The notes beneath the pieces are model-generated. The model was not told where the DNA came from. It searched no databases and was given only the letters and a program-made list of their open reading frames with translations. Shown here piece after piece: positions 1 through 6,501 of a stretch of DNA of 13,307 bases. The translations under genes were made by a program, and so were the position numbers. Source of the stretch: JBPOJN01 sp052033505 (lineage in GTDB: Bacteria > UBA10199 > JACPAL01 > GCA-016699445); assembly GCA_052033505.1 (NCBI GenBank), contig JBPOJN010000084.1:1-13307 (forward strand), given 5' to 3'. Every line of letters starts with the position of its first letter. The first letter of the stretch is position 1.

Positions 1-288
1 TATCCCGACGGCATCGTGCAATCCTTTCAGCTTTTCCGTTCGCGCCGCACGGGAGACCTCGTACTGTCGGCGGCCAAAGGCAATGATTTAAGGCTGCGCT
101 ACGAAATCCACGAACACAAATCCTCGCACGGTTCGCTCCATTGGGAACACATGAAAGTCCCCATCGTCACCAACGCGCCGCTGCCCGAAGGGCCAATGCG
201 CTCGGTCGACGTTTTTCCCCAAATCTTAAGCCTTTTAGGGAGACCTGTCCCCGAAGCCATTGATGGGGATTTGCGCGACCCGGCTTGA
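1..288 (+). CDS. AlkP-superfamily hydrolase, C-terminal fragment
   Basis: This is the last 95 codons of a gene that enters from the left edge; the frame is open from base 1 to the TGA at 286-288. The fragment contains a GDLVLSAAKG segment, a SHGSLHWEHMKVPIV segment and a closing RSVDVFPQILSLLGRPVPE segment followed by DG. In alkaline phosphatase-superfamily enzymes (type I phosphodiesterase, nucleotide pyrophosphatase and sulfatase-like proteins) the SHG region supplies a metal-binding His, and the VDVFPTILxLLG-like ending is a common C-terminal signature. I infer a metal-dependent phosphate- or sulfate-ester hydrolase of unknown substrate. The nucleophile and most metal ligands lie outside the window, so the subfamily cannot be decided. 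Its TGA overlaps a TTG (285-287) that is in frame with the next gene. Confidence 0.7.
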   Translation, partial: YPDGIVQSFQLFRSRRTGDLVLSAAKGNDLRLRYEIHEHKSSHGSLHWEHMKVPIVTNAPLPEGPMRSVDVFPQILSLLGRPVPEAIDGDLRDPA

Positions 289-344
289 CCTCGTCCCTTG
301 ACCTCATCCAACGACCGCCTCACAATAAACCCGTGACTCCGCCC

Positions 345-1487
345 ATGATCTCGAAAGACTCTCTAAAAACTCTCATGATCGACCGTTTGGCCTTTGGCGG
401 CGAGGGCGTGGGACGCGTGGACGGGAAGGTGACGTTCGTTCCAGGCGGCGTCCCGGGAGACCGCGTGTCCGTGCGCGTGACCGCGGACCACGGCAAATAC
501 GACAAAGGTGAGATCGTTGAAATCTTGGAGCCTTCTCCGCATCGCGTAGACCCTCCCTGCGCCTATTTCAGCCGTTGCGGAGGTTGCCAGTGGCAGCATC
601 TGGACTATGTGGCGCAGATTCATTGGAAGAGGGAAATCGTGATCGACGCTTTACGCCGCGTGGGGCGCGTGGCCGAGCCGCCGGTTGAAGCCGTGATTCC
701 AGCCGCGAATCCTTGGAATTACCGAAAACGCATCCAGATGCAGGTCGATGCCCAGGGTCGCATGGGTTTTCACGCGCTGAAATCCCATGACGTCATTGAA
801 ATCGACCGTTGCCACATTGCGGACGAGGCTCTGAATGCAAAGCTCGAAGAATTACGCGCCCAGAAAAACTTCCCACAAGAAAACTTCGAAATTTCTCGCA
901 ACGGCGACTCCCGCGTACACGTCGTCCCGCGAGTCTCAGAAGAGGCCGTTTTTTCGCAGGTCCATGCCGCACAAAATGAAAATCTGGTTCGTGTCGTCTT
1001 GGATTATGCCTTCGGTCAGGCGGATGCCGCCTTCACGCGGAAAAAGAAAGTCATCGAACTCTACGCGGGCTCGGGAAATCTGACGTTTCCTTTGGCCGAA
1101 AGGGCCGGGGATCTCTTCGCTGTCGAAGAAAACGCCTCCGCGGTCGCAGCCGGTGAGAAAGAGTCTTTGCGCCGGGAGGTTTCGAACGTCACCTGGATCC
1201 AGGGTCACTCCGAATGGGGCCTTCAAAAGCTCCACCGCCGCCGCATCCATCCGGATCTTCTGGTGCTCGACCCGCCGCGCCGCGGGGCGAAGGAGATTAT
1301 GGACTTGATCTGCGTCATGAAACCGCGCGCGATCGTCTCTGTCTCCTGCGATCCCGTCACTCTGTCGCGCGACGTCGAACTGCTGACGCGCCGTCACTAC
1401 CGCCTCGACAAAGTCCAGCCCATCGACATGTTCCCCCAGACCTACCACATCGAAACCGTCTCGAGATTATCCCTGCGCCCGCACTAA
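345..1487 (+). CDS. RlmD/TrmA-family RNA (uracil-5-)-methyltransferase
   Basis: This is a class I SAM-dependent enzyme predicted to methylate C5 of a uridine in 23S rRNA or tRNA. Counting from ATG 345, residues about 11-65 form a TRAM-like RNA-binding domain (MIDRLAFGGEGVGR). Cys72, Cys78 and Cys81 (C-x5-C-x2-C) plus Cys156 match the four ligands of the RumA/RlmD [4Fe-4S] cluster. A QNE segment lies before the SAM motif (LYAGSGNLTFPLAE), followed by DPPRRG, the catalytic nucleophile Cys335 in VSCDP, and Glu370 in the final TYHIETVSRLS, where the family has its general base. The protein is 380 residues, shorter than the usual 430-450; the region between Cys156 and the QNE segment looks trimmed. 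The start is uncertain: TTG 285 overlaps the upstream stop as TTGA and adds 20 residues, and ATG 375 is also possible. None has a clear Shine-Dalgarno. Which uridine is modified cannot be told. Confidence 0.88.
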   Translation: MISKDSLKTLMIDRLAFGGEGVGRVDGKVTFVPGGVPGDRVSVRVTADHGKYDKGEIVEILEPSPHRVDPPCAYFSRCGGCQWQHLDYVAQIHWKREIVIDALRRVGRVAEPPVEAVIPAANPWNYRKRIQMQVDAQGRMGFHALKSHDVIEIDRCHIADEALNAKLEELRAQKNFPQENFEISRNGDSRVHVVPRVSEEAVFSQVHAAQNENLVRVVLDYAFGQADAAFTRKKKVIELYAGSGNLTFPLAERAGDLFAVEENASAVAAGEKESLRREVSNVTWIQGHSEWGLQKLHRRRIHPDLLVLDPPRRGAKEIMDLICVMKPRAIVSVSCDPVTLSRDVELLTRRHYRLDKVQPIDMFPQTYHIETVSRLSLRPH

Positions 1488-1510
1488 GAAATCTGATAAA
1501 CTTAAAGTCT

Positions 1511-2545
1511 ATGAGACATGGTGGCGACGTCTATGGCAGTCATCGTGTGCTGGAACCTGCCGGCTCTTTTCCGCAAGGCGCGGAAAAGCTCGACGTTTCG
1601 CTGCCTCTCTATGGCAATGAGATCCTCATTCGCGTCGAGCGTTTGAATCTCGATTCCGCGAGTTTCCGGCAATTGAAAGAACAAGCTAAGGGCGACGAAC
1701 GCGAGCTCGCCGCCGAAGTGCTGAAAATCGTGCGCCACCGCGGCAAGATGCACAATCCCACGACGAATTCCGGCGGAACCCTGCTCGGCACGGTGGCGGA
1801 GGTGGGGCCCAATGCCCAAAAAAAAGGTTTTCATAAAGGCGACCGCATCGCGACGTTGGTGTCGCTCACGCTGACACCGCTCCATCTTGAGGCTATCGAA
1901 GGCGTAGATTTGGAAAGAGAACAGATCACCGTGCGCGGGCACGCGATCCTTTTCGAGTCCGGTATTCTTCATCGCTTACCTTCAGATTTTTCCGAAAGCC
2001 TAAGCCTCGCTGTCTTCGACGTCTGCGGGGCCCCGGCCCTGATCCCTCATCTCGCAAAAGCTGGAGAAACCGTCGTGATTTTCGGCGCCGGAAAGGCGGG
2101 CATTCTCGTGGCGGCCGAGGCGCGGAAAAAAGTAGGGAAGGGCGGCCACGTGATCCTGATCGAAAAAGACGAAGCCGCGGTCGCGGAGGCCAAAAAATTC
2201 TCTTTCGTCGACGCTGCGGAGGTAGCCGACTTGCGAGACGCCCGCGCGACGTTCGCCCTCGTTTCCAAGCTGACCACCGCGCGCATGGCGGATCTCGTGG
2301 TGAATTGCGTGAACGTCACGGGTACCGAAATGGCGACGATACTGGCCGCTAAAAAATCAGGAACCGCCTTGTTTTTCAACATGGCCACGCATTTCCAATC
2401 CGCCGTGCTCGGCGCCGAAGGCATAGGACACGAGACGCGTCTCGTGATGGGTAACGGTTACCAACCCGGCCACGCCGACCTGGCCCTGAATCTCCTGCGC
2501 GAATTTCCCCAAGTGAGAGATTGGTTCGAAAAGAAATTCGCTTAA
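1511..2545 (+). CDS. kdd: L-erythro-3,5-diaminohexanoate dehydrogenase
   Basis: This enzyme (EC 1.4.1.11) catalyses the oxidative deamination of 3,5-diaminohexanoate to 5-amino-3-oxohexanoate in lysine fermentation, releasing ammonia. The 344-residue length fits the family. The N-terminus (DVYGSHRVLEPAG) matches the family's typical YGxHRVxEPxG opening. A Rossmann fold is visible as VVIFGAGKAGILVAA, with G192-x-G194-x-x-G197 as the dinucleotide motif, followed by an acidic strand end (ILIEKDE). The frame is open well upstream into the methyltransferase gene, but ATG 1511 is where family-like sequence begins and avoids a long overlap. No strong Shine-Dalgarno precedes it. It sits 23 bases after the methyltransferase gene and about 100 bases before kamA. 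The assignment is supported by the enzymes of the two preceding pathway steps being encoded next to it. Confidence 0.88.
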   Translation: MRHGGDVYGSHRVLEPAGSFPQGAEKLDVSLPLYGNEILIRVERLNLDSASFRQLKEQAKGDERELAAEVLKIVRHRGKMHNPTTNSGGTLLGTVAEVGPNAQKKGFHKGDRIATLVSLTLTPLHLEAIEGVDLEREQITVRGHAILFESGILHRLPSDFSESLSLAVFDVCGAPALIPHLAKAGETVVIFGAGKAGILVAAEARKKVGKGGHVILIEKDEAAVAEAKKFSFVDAAEVADLRDARATFALVSKLTTARMADLVVNCVNVTGTEMATILAAKKSGTALFFNMATHFQSAVLGAEGIGHETRLVMGNGYQPGHADLALNLLREFPQVRDWFEKKFA

Positions 2546-2584
2546 AAATGACGCGTTAATATTTCTGCATTCATTCCGTAGGCG

Positions 2585-2593
2585 TGCTAAAAT
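2585..2593 (+). promoter_or_regulatory. Candidate extended -10 promoter for the kamADE genes
   Basis: The 100-base gap between kdd and kamA holds TGC-TAAAAT, a TGn extended -10 element with five of six matches to TATAAT. The -35 region 17-18 bases upstream is poor, which is tolerated when the extended element is present. Transcription would begin near 2600, leaving a leader of about 45 bases before the kamA ATG. I see no hairpin terminator for kdd in this gap, so read-through from kdd is equally possible. Confidence 0.35.
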
Positions 2594-2634
2594 TGGGGAA
2601 AGAAGCCCTTTTCATGACGCGCCGGGCAATCTTC

Positions 2635-2640
2635 AAGGGG
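2635..2640 (+). promoter_or_regulatory. kamA ribosome binding site, decides ATG 2646
   Basis: AAGGGG lies five bases before ATG 2646. An in-frame GTG at 2640 would overlap this Shine-Dalgarno itself, so the ATG is the better start. Confidence 0.7.
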
Positions 2641-2645
2641 TGGTT

Positions 2646-3863
2646 ATGCAAAACGAATATTGGAAAAAATATCCCGTTTGGAACGCCGTCACTTCGGAGC
2701 AATGGTCGGATTGGAATTGGCAATACCGTAATCTGATTCGCACCGTCGACGAATTGAACCAGATCATTCCTTTGAGCGAACAGGAAATTGCGGCGGGCAA
2801 GGCGACGGCCGAGGAGTATAAGTTTTCGCTGACGCCATACTACGCTGCCTTGATCGACGCCAAAAATCCCGAATGCCCGATCCGCCTGCAGAGTCTTCCT
2901 GATTTCCGCGAGATGGATAAGGGCGCGGCCGACATGCGCGATCCCTTAGGCGAAGACTCTCACAGTCCGGTGCCGGGTCTCGTGCACCGTTATCCCGACC
3001 GCGTGCTGTGGCTGATCACCACGTCTTGCGCGATGTATTGCCGTTTTTGCACGCGCCGCCGCATCGTGCTCGCGAAAGGGCACCGGACCGAGCGCGAGCT
3101 CGATCAGACGATGGAATATCTCCAAGCGCATCCCGAAGTGCGCGACGTCGTCATCTCCGGGGGCGACTCCCTCTTCGTGGGCGACAAATACCTCGAAGGG
3201 TGTCTCGAGCGCCTGCGCCGCATCCCCAGCATCGAAATCATCCGGATCGCCTCGCGCATCCCGGTCGTTTGCCCCATGCGGCTCACCGACGAACTTTTCA
3301 CGATGCTGCGGAAATACGCCCCCGTCTTCATGATGACGCATTTCAATCACCCCTTTGAGATCACCGAGGAGGCGAAAAAGGCTTGTGCCACTTTGGTGGA
3401 CCATGGTATCCCCGTTCACAACCAAACGGTTTTATTGAGGAAAATCAATAGCGACCCGTTGATATTGCGTGCGCTGTTTCATGAGCTTCTGAAGAACAGG
3501 GTCAAGCCGTACTACTTGTATCAGTGCGATTTATCGGAAGGCATCGAGCATTTCCGGACGCCCGTGCAGAAAGGCATCGAGATCATCGAGTCCTTGCGGG
3601 GCCATACGTCGGGTTTGGCGGTGCCTGAATTCGTCATCGACGCGCCTGGAGGCGGCGGGAAGGTCCCGATCATGCCTCAGTATCTCATCTCCGAATCGGA
3701 GAAGAAGGTCGTCGTCAGAAATTATAAAGGATCTCTCTCGGTCTACACGCAGCCGGACGAAACGGACTGTTCGTGTTCCACCGCCGACGAGATCCGCAAG
3801 CGCTACCCCGGCCTGAAGCCGGAAGGTCCCGAAGGTTTGTTCCAGCAAGGCCAAGGGAAGTGA
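2646..3863 (+). CDS. kamA: Lysine 2,3-aminomutase
   Basis: This radical-SAM, PLP-dependent enzyme converts L-lysine to L-beta-lysine, the first step of the pathway encoded here. The protein has 405 residues. Cys128, Cys132 and Cys135 in SCAMYCRFCTRRR form the CxxxCxxC site for the [4Fe-4S] cluster that cleaves SAM. Lys339 in DAPGGGGK is the expected PLP Schiff-base lysine. Asp295 (YQCDL) and Asp332 (VIDAPG) match Asp293 and Asp330 of the Clostridium subterminale enzyme, which hold the substrate's epsilon-amino group; this argues for free lysine as substrate. The C-terminus has Cys375 and Cys377, but residue 380 is Ala, and the position matching clostridial Cys268 is Asp270, so the clostridial zinc site appears incomplete. 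The length and the kdd and kamDE neighbours argue against EpmB, the shorter EF-P-modifying relative. kamD begins 26 bases downstream. Confidence 0.94.
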   Translation: MQNEYWKKYPVWNAVTSEQWSDWNWQYRNLIRTVDELNQIIPLSEQEIAAGKATAEEYKFSLTPYYAALIDAKNPECPIRLQSLPDFREMDKGAADMRDPLGEDSHSPVPGLVHRYPDRVLWLITTSCAMYCRFCTRRRIVLAKGHRTERELDQTMEYLQAHPEVRDVVISGGDSLFVGDKYLEGCLERLRRIPSIEIIRIASRIPVVCPMRLTDELFTMLRKYAPVFMMTHFNHPFEITEEAKKACATLVDHGIPVHNQTVLLRKINSDPLILRALFHELLKNRVKPYYLYQCDLSEGIEHFRTPVQKGIEIIESLRGHTSGLAVPEFVIDAPGGGGKVPIMPQYLISESEKKVVVRNYKGSLSVYTQPDETDCSCSTADEIRKRYPGLKPEGPEGLFQQGQGK

Positions 3864-3878
3864 TCGGGTAGCGGTAAA

Positions 3879-3882
3879 AGGA
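3879..3882 (+). promoter_or_regulatory. kamD ribosome binding site, supports a TTG start
   Basis: AGGA within TAAAAGGAAT lies seven bases before TTG 3890. The next in-frame ATG is more than 50 codons into conserved sequence, so this site identifies the rare TTG start. Confidence 0.7.
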
Positions 3883-3889
3883 ATTTATT

Positions 3890-5587
3890 TTGTCAAAACT
3901 GAATCTCGATCGCGACAAGATCCAAGGCTGTCGCGTGCTCGCTTCCAAGGTCGCGAAGCACATCCAAAATTTTGTCGATCAACACACGACCGTTTCCGTA
4001 GAGAGGGCGACACTCAGGCTACTAGGTGTCAACGAAGCCCATAAAGGCATGGCGCTCGCCAACCTCGTGGTCGATCAATTCCCGAAGGATAAACTCGCGC
4101 GCGGCATCTGCCACTGGCTCGCGCGCGCGATGATCCATCACAAGGCCTCGGCCGTCGGCGTCTGCCTAAAAGCCGCCGAAGGACGCATGAAGTGGGACGA
4201 CTTGCCGGAGCTCGACGTCGAGGAAATCCAGAACGTCTTAGAAAGTCCTGCGCGGCAGGCGATCAAGAGGCTGCAGGACGGAGCGCTCAAGAAAAAGAGA
4301 TTGAAAGAATCCTTCGGCGGCCGCGACGTGAAGCCCCTCAAATACGTTATCGTCGCCACGGGCAATATTCACGACGACGTGGATCAGGCCAAAGCGGCCG
4401 TCCAAGGCGGAGCGGATTGCATCGCGGTCATCCGCAGCACGGCCCAGAGCTTGATCGACTACGTGCCCCATGGGGCGACCACGGAAGGCTTCGGCGGCAC
4501 GTACGCCACACAGGAAAATTTCAAGATCATGCGCGAGGCCTTGGATGAGATCGGCGAGAAGGTCGGCCGTTACGTCCGTCTGGTCAATTACTCCTCGGGT
4601 CTCTGCATGCCCGAGATCGCAGTTTTGGCCGCGCACGAAGGCCTCGATTTCCTGCTCAACGACAGTATGTACGGCATCCTTTTCCGTGACATCAACATGA
4701 AGCGCACGTTCACCGACCAGTATTTTTCGCGCCTCGTGATCGCGCACGCCGACATCACTATCAATACCGGTGAGGATAATTATCTCACGACTGCGGAGTC
4801 GCTGAAGGCGTTCCCACAGGTCTTGGCCTCTCAATTCATCAATGAACAGATGGGCTTAATCGCCCATCTGCGTGAAGATCAACTAGGGCTAGGCCATGCC
4901 TTTGAAATGGATCCCGACGTCGACGATAGTTTCCTCTACGAAATCGCCCAGGCCGAGATGGTCCGTGAAATCTTTCCTCAGTCGCCGATCAAATACATGC
5001 CGCCCACGCGCCACATGACCGGGGATATTTTTTACGGTCACGTCTTGGATACGATGTTTAATCTGGTCGGCGTGATGACGCATCAAGAGATCCAGCTTCT
5101 CGGCATGATGACGGAGGCGATCCACAATCCGCTCTTGCAAGACCGTTTTGCGGCCTTGAAATCCGCCAATTATATTTTCAAGGCGGCCCGTGATTTAGGC
5201 GACGAGATCTCTTGGAGCGCCAACGGTAAAATCGTGCGCCGCGCGCGCTCGGTGCTCGAAGACGCCTATCGCCTCCTGCATAAGGTCGAGCAAATAAGCC
5301 TGCCCACGGCGATCGAAGAAGGCCTCTTCGCGAACATGGCGCGCGACCGCGAGGACGGTCGGGGCTTGGACGGCGTCTTCAAGAAAGACCCGCGCTACTG
5401 GAATCCCGTTTTGAAATTGCTCGAAAAAGAACCCCAAGAGCTGGAAAAAAGTTTCGCCGAAAGGCGTTTGGATCCCGGAGAGCGCCAGAGCCGTCAGCGC
5501 GATTTCCGTGACCGCCATCGCCGTCGTCACACGCGTTCCGGACGTCGCCGGAAGACGCCGCGCGCGGAAGGGACGAAGACTGCATGA
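3890..5587 (+). CDS. kamD: Beta-lysine 5,6-aminomutase, alpha (large) subunit
   Basis: This is the large subunit of the adenosylcobalamin- and PLP-dependent mutase that moves the terminal amino group of beta-lysine (or D-lysine) from C6 to C5, giving 3,5-diaminohexanoate. The TIM-barrel residues that contact PLP in the clostridial enzyme are conserved with a constant offset of minus two: Arg182 and Ser187 (VIRSTAQS), Ser236 (NYSSG), Tyr261 and Arg266 (MYGILFRD), and Asp296 (TGEDNY). These correspond, from memory of the published structure, to alpha-subunit Arg184, Ser189, Ser238, Tyr263, Arg268 and Asp298. The protein is 565 residues, about 45 longer than typical; the extra part (from about residue 521) is a strongly basic tail rich in Arg (RDRHRRRHTRSGRRRK). 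Translation starts at TTG with a good Shine-Dalgarno. The stop overlaps the kamE start as ATGA, implying translational coupling of the two subunits. Confidence 0.94.
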   Translation: MSKLNLDRDKIQGCRVLASKVAKHIQNFVDQHTTVSVERATLRLLGVNEAHKGMALANLVVDQFPKDKLARGICHWLARAMIHHKASAVGVCLKAAEGRMKWDDLPELDVEEIQNVLESPARQAIKRLQDGALKKKRLKESFGGRDVKPLKYVIVATGNIHDDVDQAKAAVQGGADCIAVIRSTAQSLIDYVPHGATTEGFGGTYATQENFKIMREALDEIGEKVGRYVRLVNYSSGLCMPEIAVLAAHEGLDFLLNDSMYGILFRDINMKRTFTDQYFSRLVIAHADITINTGEDNYLTTAESLKAFPQVLASQFINEQMGLIAHLREDQLGLGHAFEMDPDVDDSFLYEIAQAEMVREIFPQSPIKYMPPTRHMTGDIFYGHVLDTMFNLVGVMTHQEIQLLGMMTEAIHNPLLQDRFAALKSANYIFKAARDLGDEISWSANGKIVRRARSVLEDAYRLLHKVEQISLPTAIEEGLFANMARDREDGRGLDGVFKKDPRYWNPVLKLLEKEPQELEKSFAERRLDPGERQSRQRDFRDRHRRRHTRSGRRRKTPRAEGTKTA

Positions 5588-6501
5588 CCAAAGTAAATCT
5601 CATCGGGATGAAAAACGAAACTGCCAAAAAGAACGAGCACGCCAAGAACTCCACGAAGATCAGGCCTTATGGAGATCATTGGGACGACGGGAAGATGCAG
5701 ACTTCCTTCACATTGCCTTTGCCCGCCGGGGAGTTGGCGAAGGAAGCGGCACGCCTCTATCTCGAGAGCCTAGGCTTCGTCCAAGTCTTGGTCGCGCACA
5801 TGGAGCCCATGGGGAGCGAACACACGATGTTCGTCGCCTACGTGCACGCCGAACCCTATATCGATATTTCGAAGGTGAAACTCTACCGTCCGGATTTCCC
5901 AGTCCTGCCGTTCGAGGAATTGAAGGCGTTAGTGGATTCGAAGTTGCAGCCCTTGCTGCGCCACCGCATCGTCGTCGTAGGCGCCGCGACCGGGTCGGAC
6001 GCGCATACGGTCGGCATCGACGCGATTCTGTCGATCAAGGGCGTTGCGGGCGATAAAGGCCTCGAATATTATCCGTTTTTCAAAGTCGTCAATTTGCGCG
6101 CCCAAGTTTCGAACGAAGATCTCATCGAGCAGACCGTCAAACACCGCGCGGATGCGGTCTTGGTCTCGAAATTCGTGACCCAACAAGACCAGCACCTGAA
6201 AGACCTGAAAGAGCTAGCTGCGATGATCGGGAAAGACAAACGTCTTCCGTCTCATCTCGTCAAGATCGCGGGCGGTCCGCGCATGGATCACCGCATCGCC
6301 AAATCCGTCGGTTTCGACGCGGGCTTCGGCCCGGGCACGAAGCCTTCAGAAGTCGCGAACTTCATCGTGCACGAGATTTCCCGGAAAGTTTCGGGAGGCC
6401 CCGCCGGTTCGCATGAAACGCGCCCCGTAGCGGAACGCGCCAAACACGCCGCGCCCAAGAAAAAGCGCTCCCTCTTGGGTTGGCTCGCCAAAAAAGATTA
6501 A
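5584..6501 (+). CDS. kamE: Beta-lysine 5,6-aminomutase, beta (B12-binding) subunit
   Basis: This is the small subunit of the KamDE mutase; it carries the cobalamin Rossmann-like domain and the lysine that anchors PLP. The motif DAHTVG (Asp139, His141, Gly144) is the DxHxxG signature in which His141 is the lower axial cobalt ligand. Lys152, eleven residues after the His in DAILSIKG, matches clostridial Lys144 that forms the PLP aldimine. A later KIAGGPRMDHRIAK segment and GFGPGTKPSEVANFI complete the B12 domain. The protein is 305 residues compared with about 262 in Clostridium sticklandii; most of the excess is a C-terminal tail ending in KKKRSLLGWLAKKD. The ATG overlaps the kamD stop by four bases, with AAGGGA ten bases upstream. 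An alternative ATG lies eight codons in. Its TAA overlaps the stop of the opposing dehydrogenase gene. Confidence 0.95.
   Translation: MTKVNLIGMKNETAKKNEHAKNSTKIRPYGDHWDDGKMQTSFTLPLPAGELAKEAARLYLESLGFVQVLVAHMEPMGSEHTMFVAYVHAEPYIDISKVKLYRPDFPVLPFEELKALVDSKLQPLLRHRIVVVGAATGSDAHTVGIDAILSIKGVAGDKGLEYYPFFKVVNLRAQVSNEDLIEQTVKHRADAVLVSKFVTQQDQHLKDLKELAAMIGKDKRLPSHLVKIAGGPRMDHRIAKSVGFDAGFGPGTKPSEVANFIVHEISRKVSGGPAGSHETRPVAERAKHAAPKKKRSLLGWLAKKD

Noticed and set aside
936..1448. Minus-strand 170-codon frame within the methyltransferase gene
   Set aside because: It is an antisense shadow of conserved catalytic motifs (LYAGSG, DPPRRG, SCDP) that are clearly coded on the plus strand.
1214..1510. Longer form of the kdd gene beginning inside the methyltransferase gene
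   Set aside because: The added 99 residues are an out-of-frame shadow of the methyltransferase (Arg/Pro-rich), and family-like sequence begins only at 1511.
2646..3863. Reading kamA as EpmB, the EF-P beta-lysylation aminomutase
   Set aside because: The protein is longer than EpmB, has the two Asp residues that hold free lysine, and lies beside kdd and kamDE with no efp or epmA gene in view.
5508..6056. 182-codon plus-strand frame across the kamD-kamE junction
   Set aside because: It is an Arg-rich shadow of kamE and lacks any domain; kamD and kamE account for this DNA with diagnostic catalytic residues.
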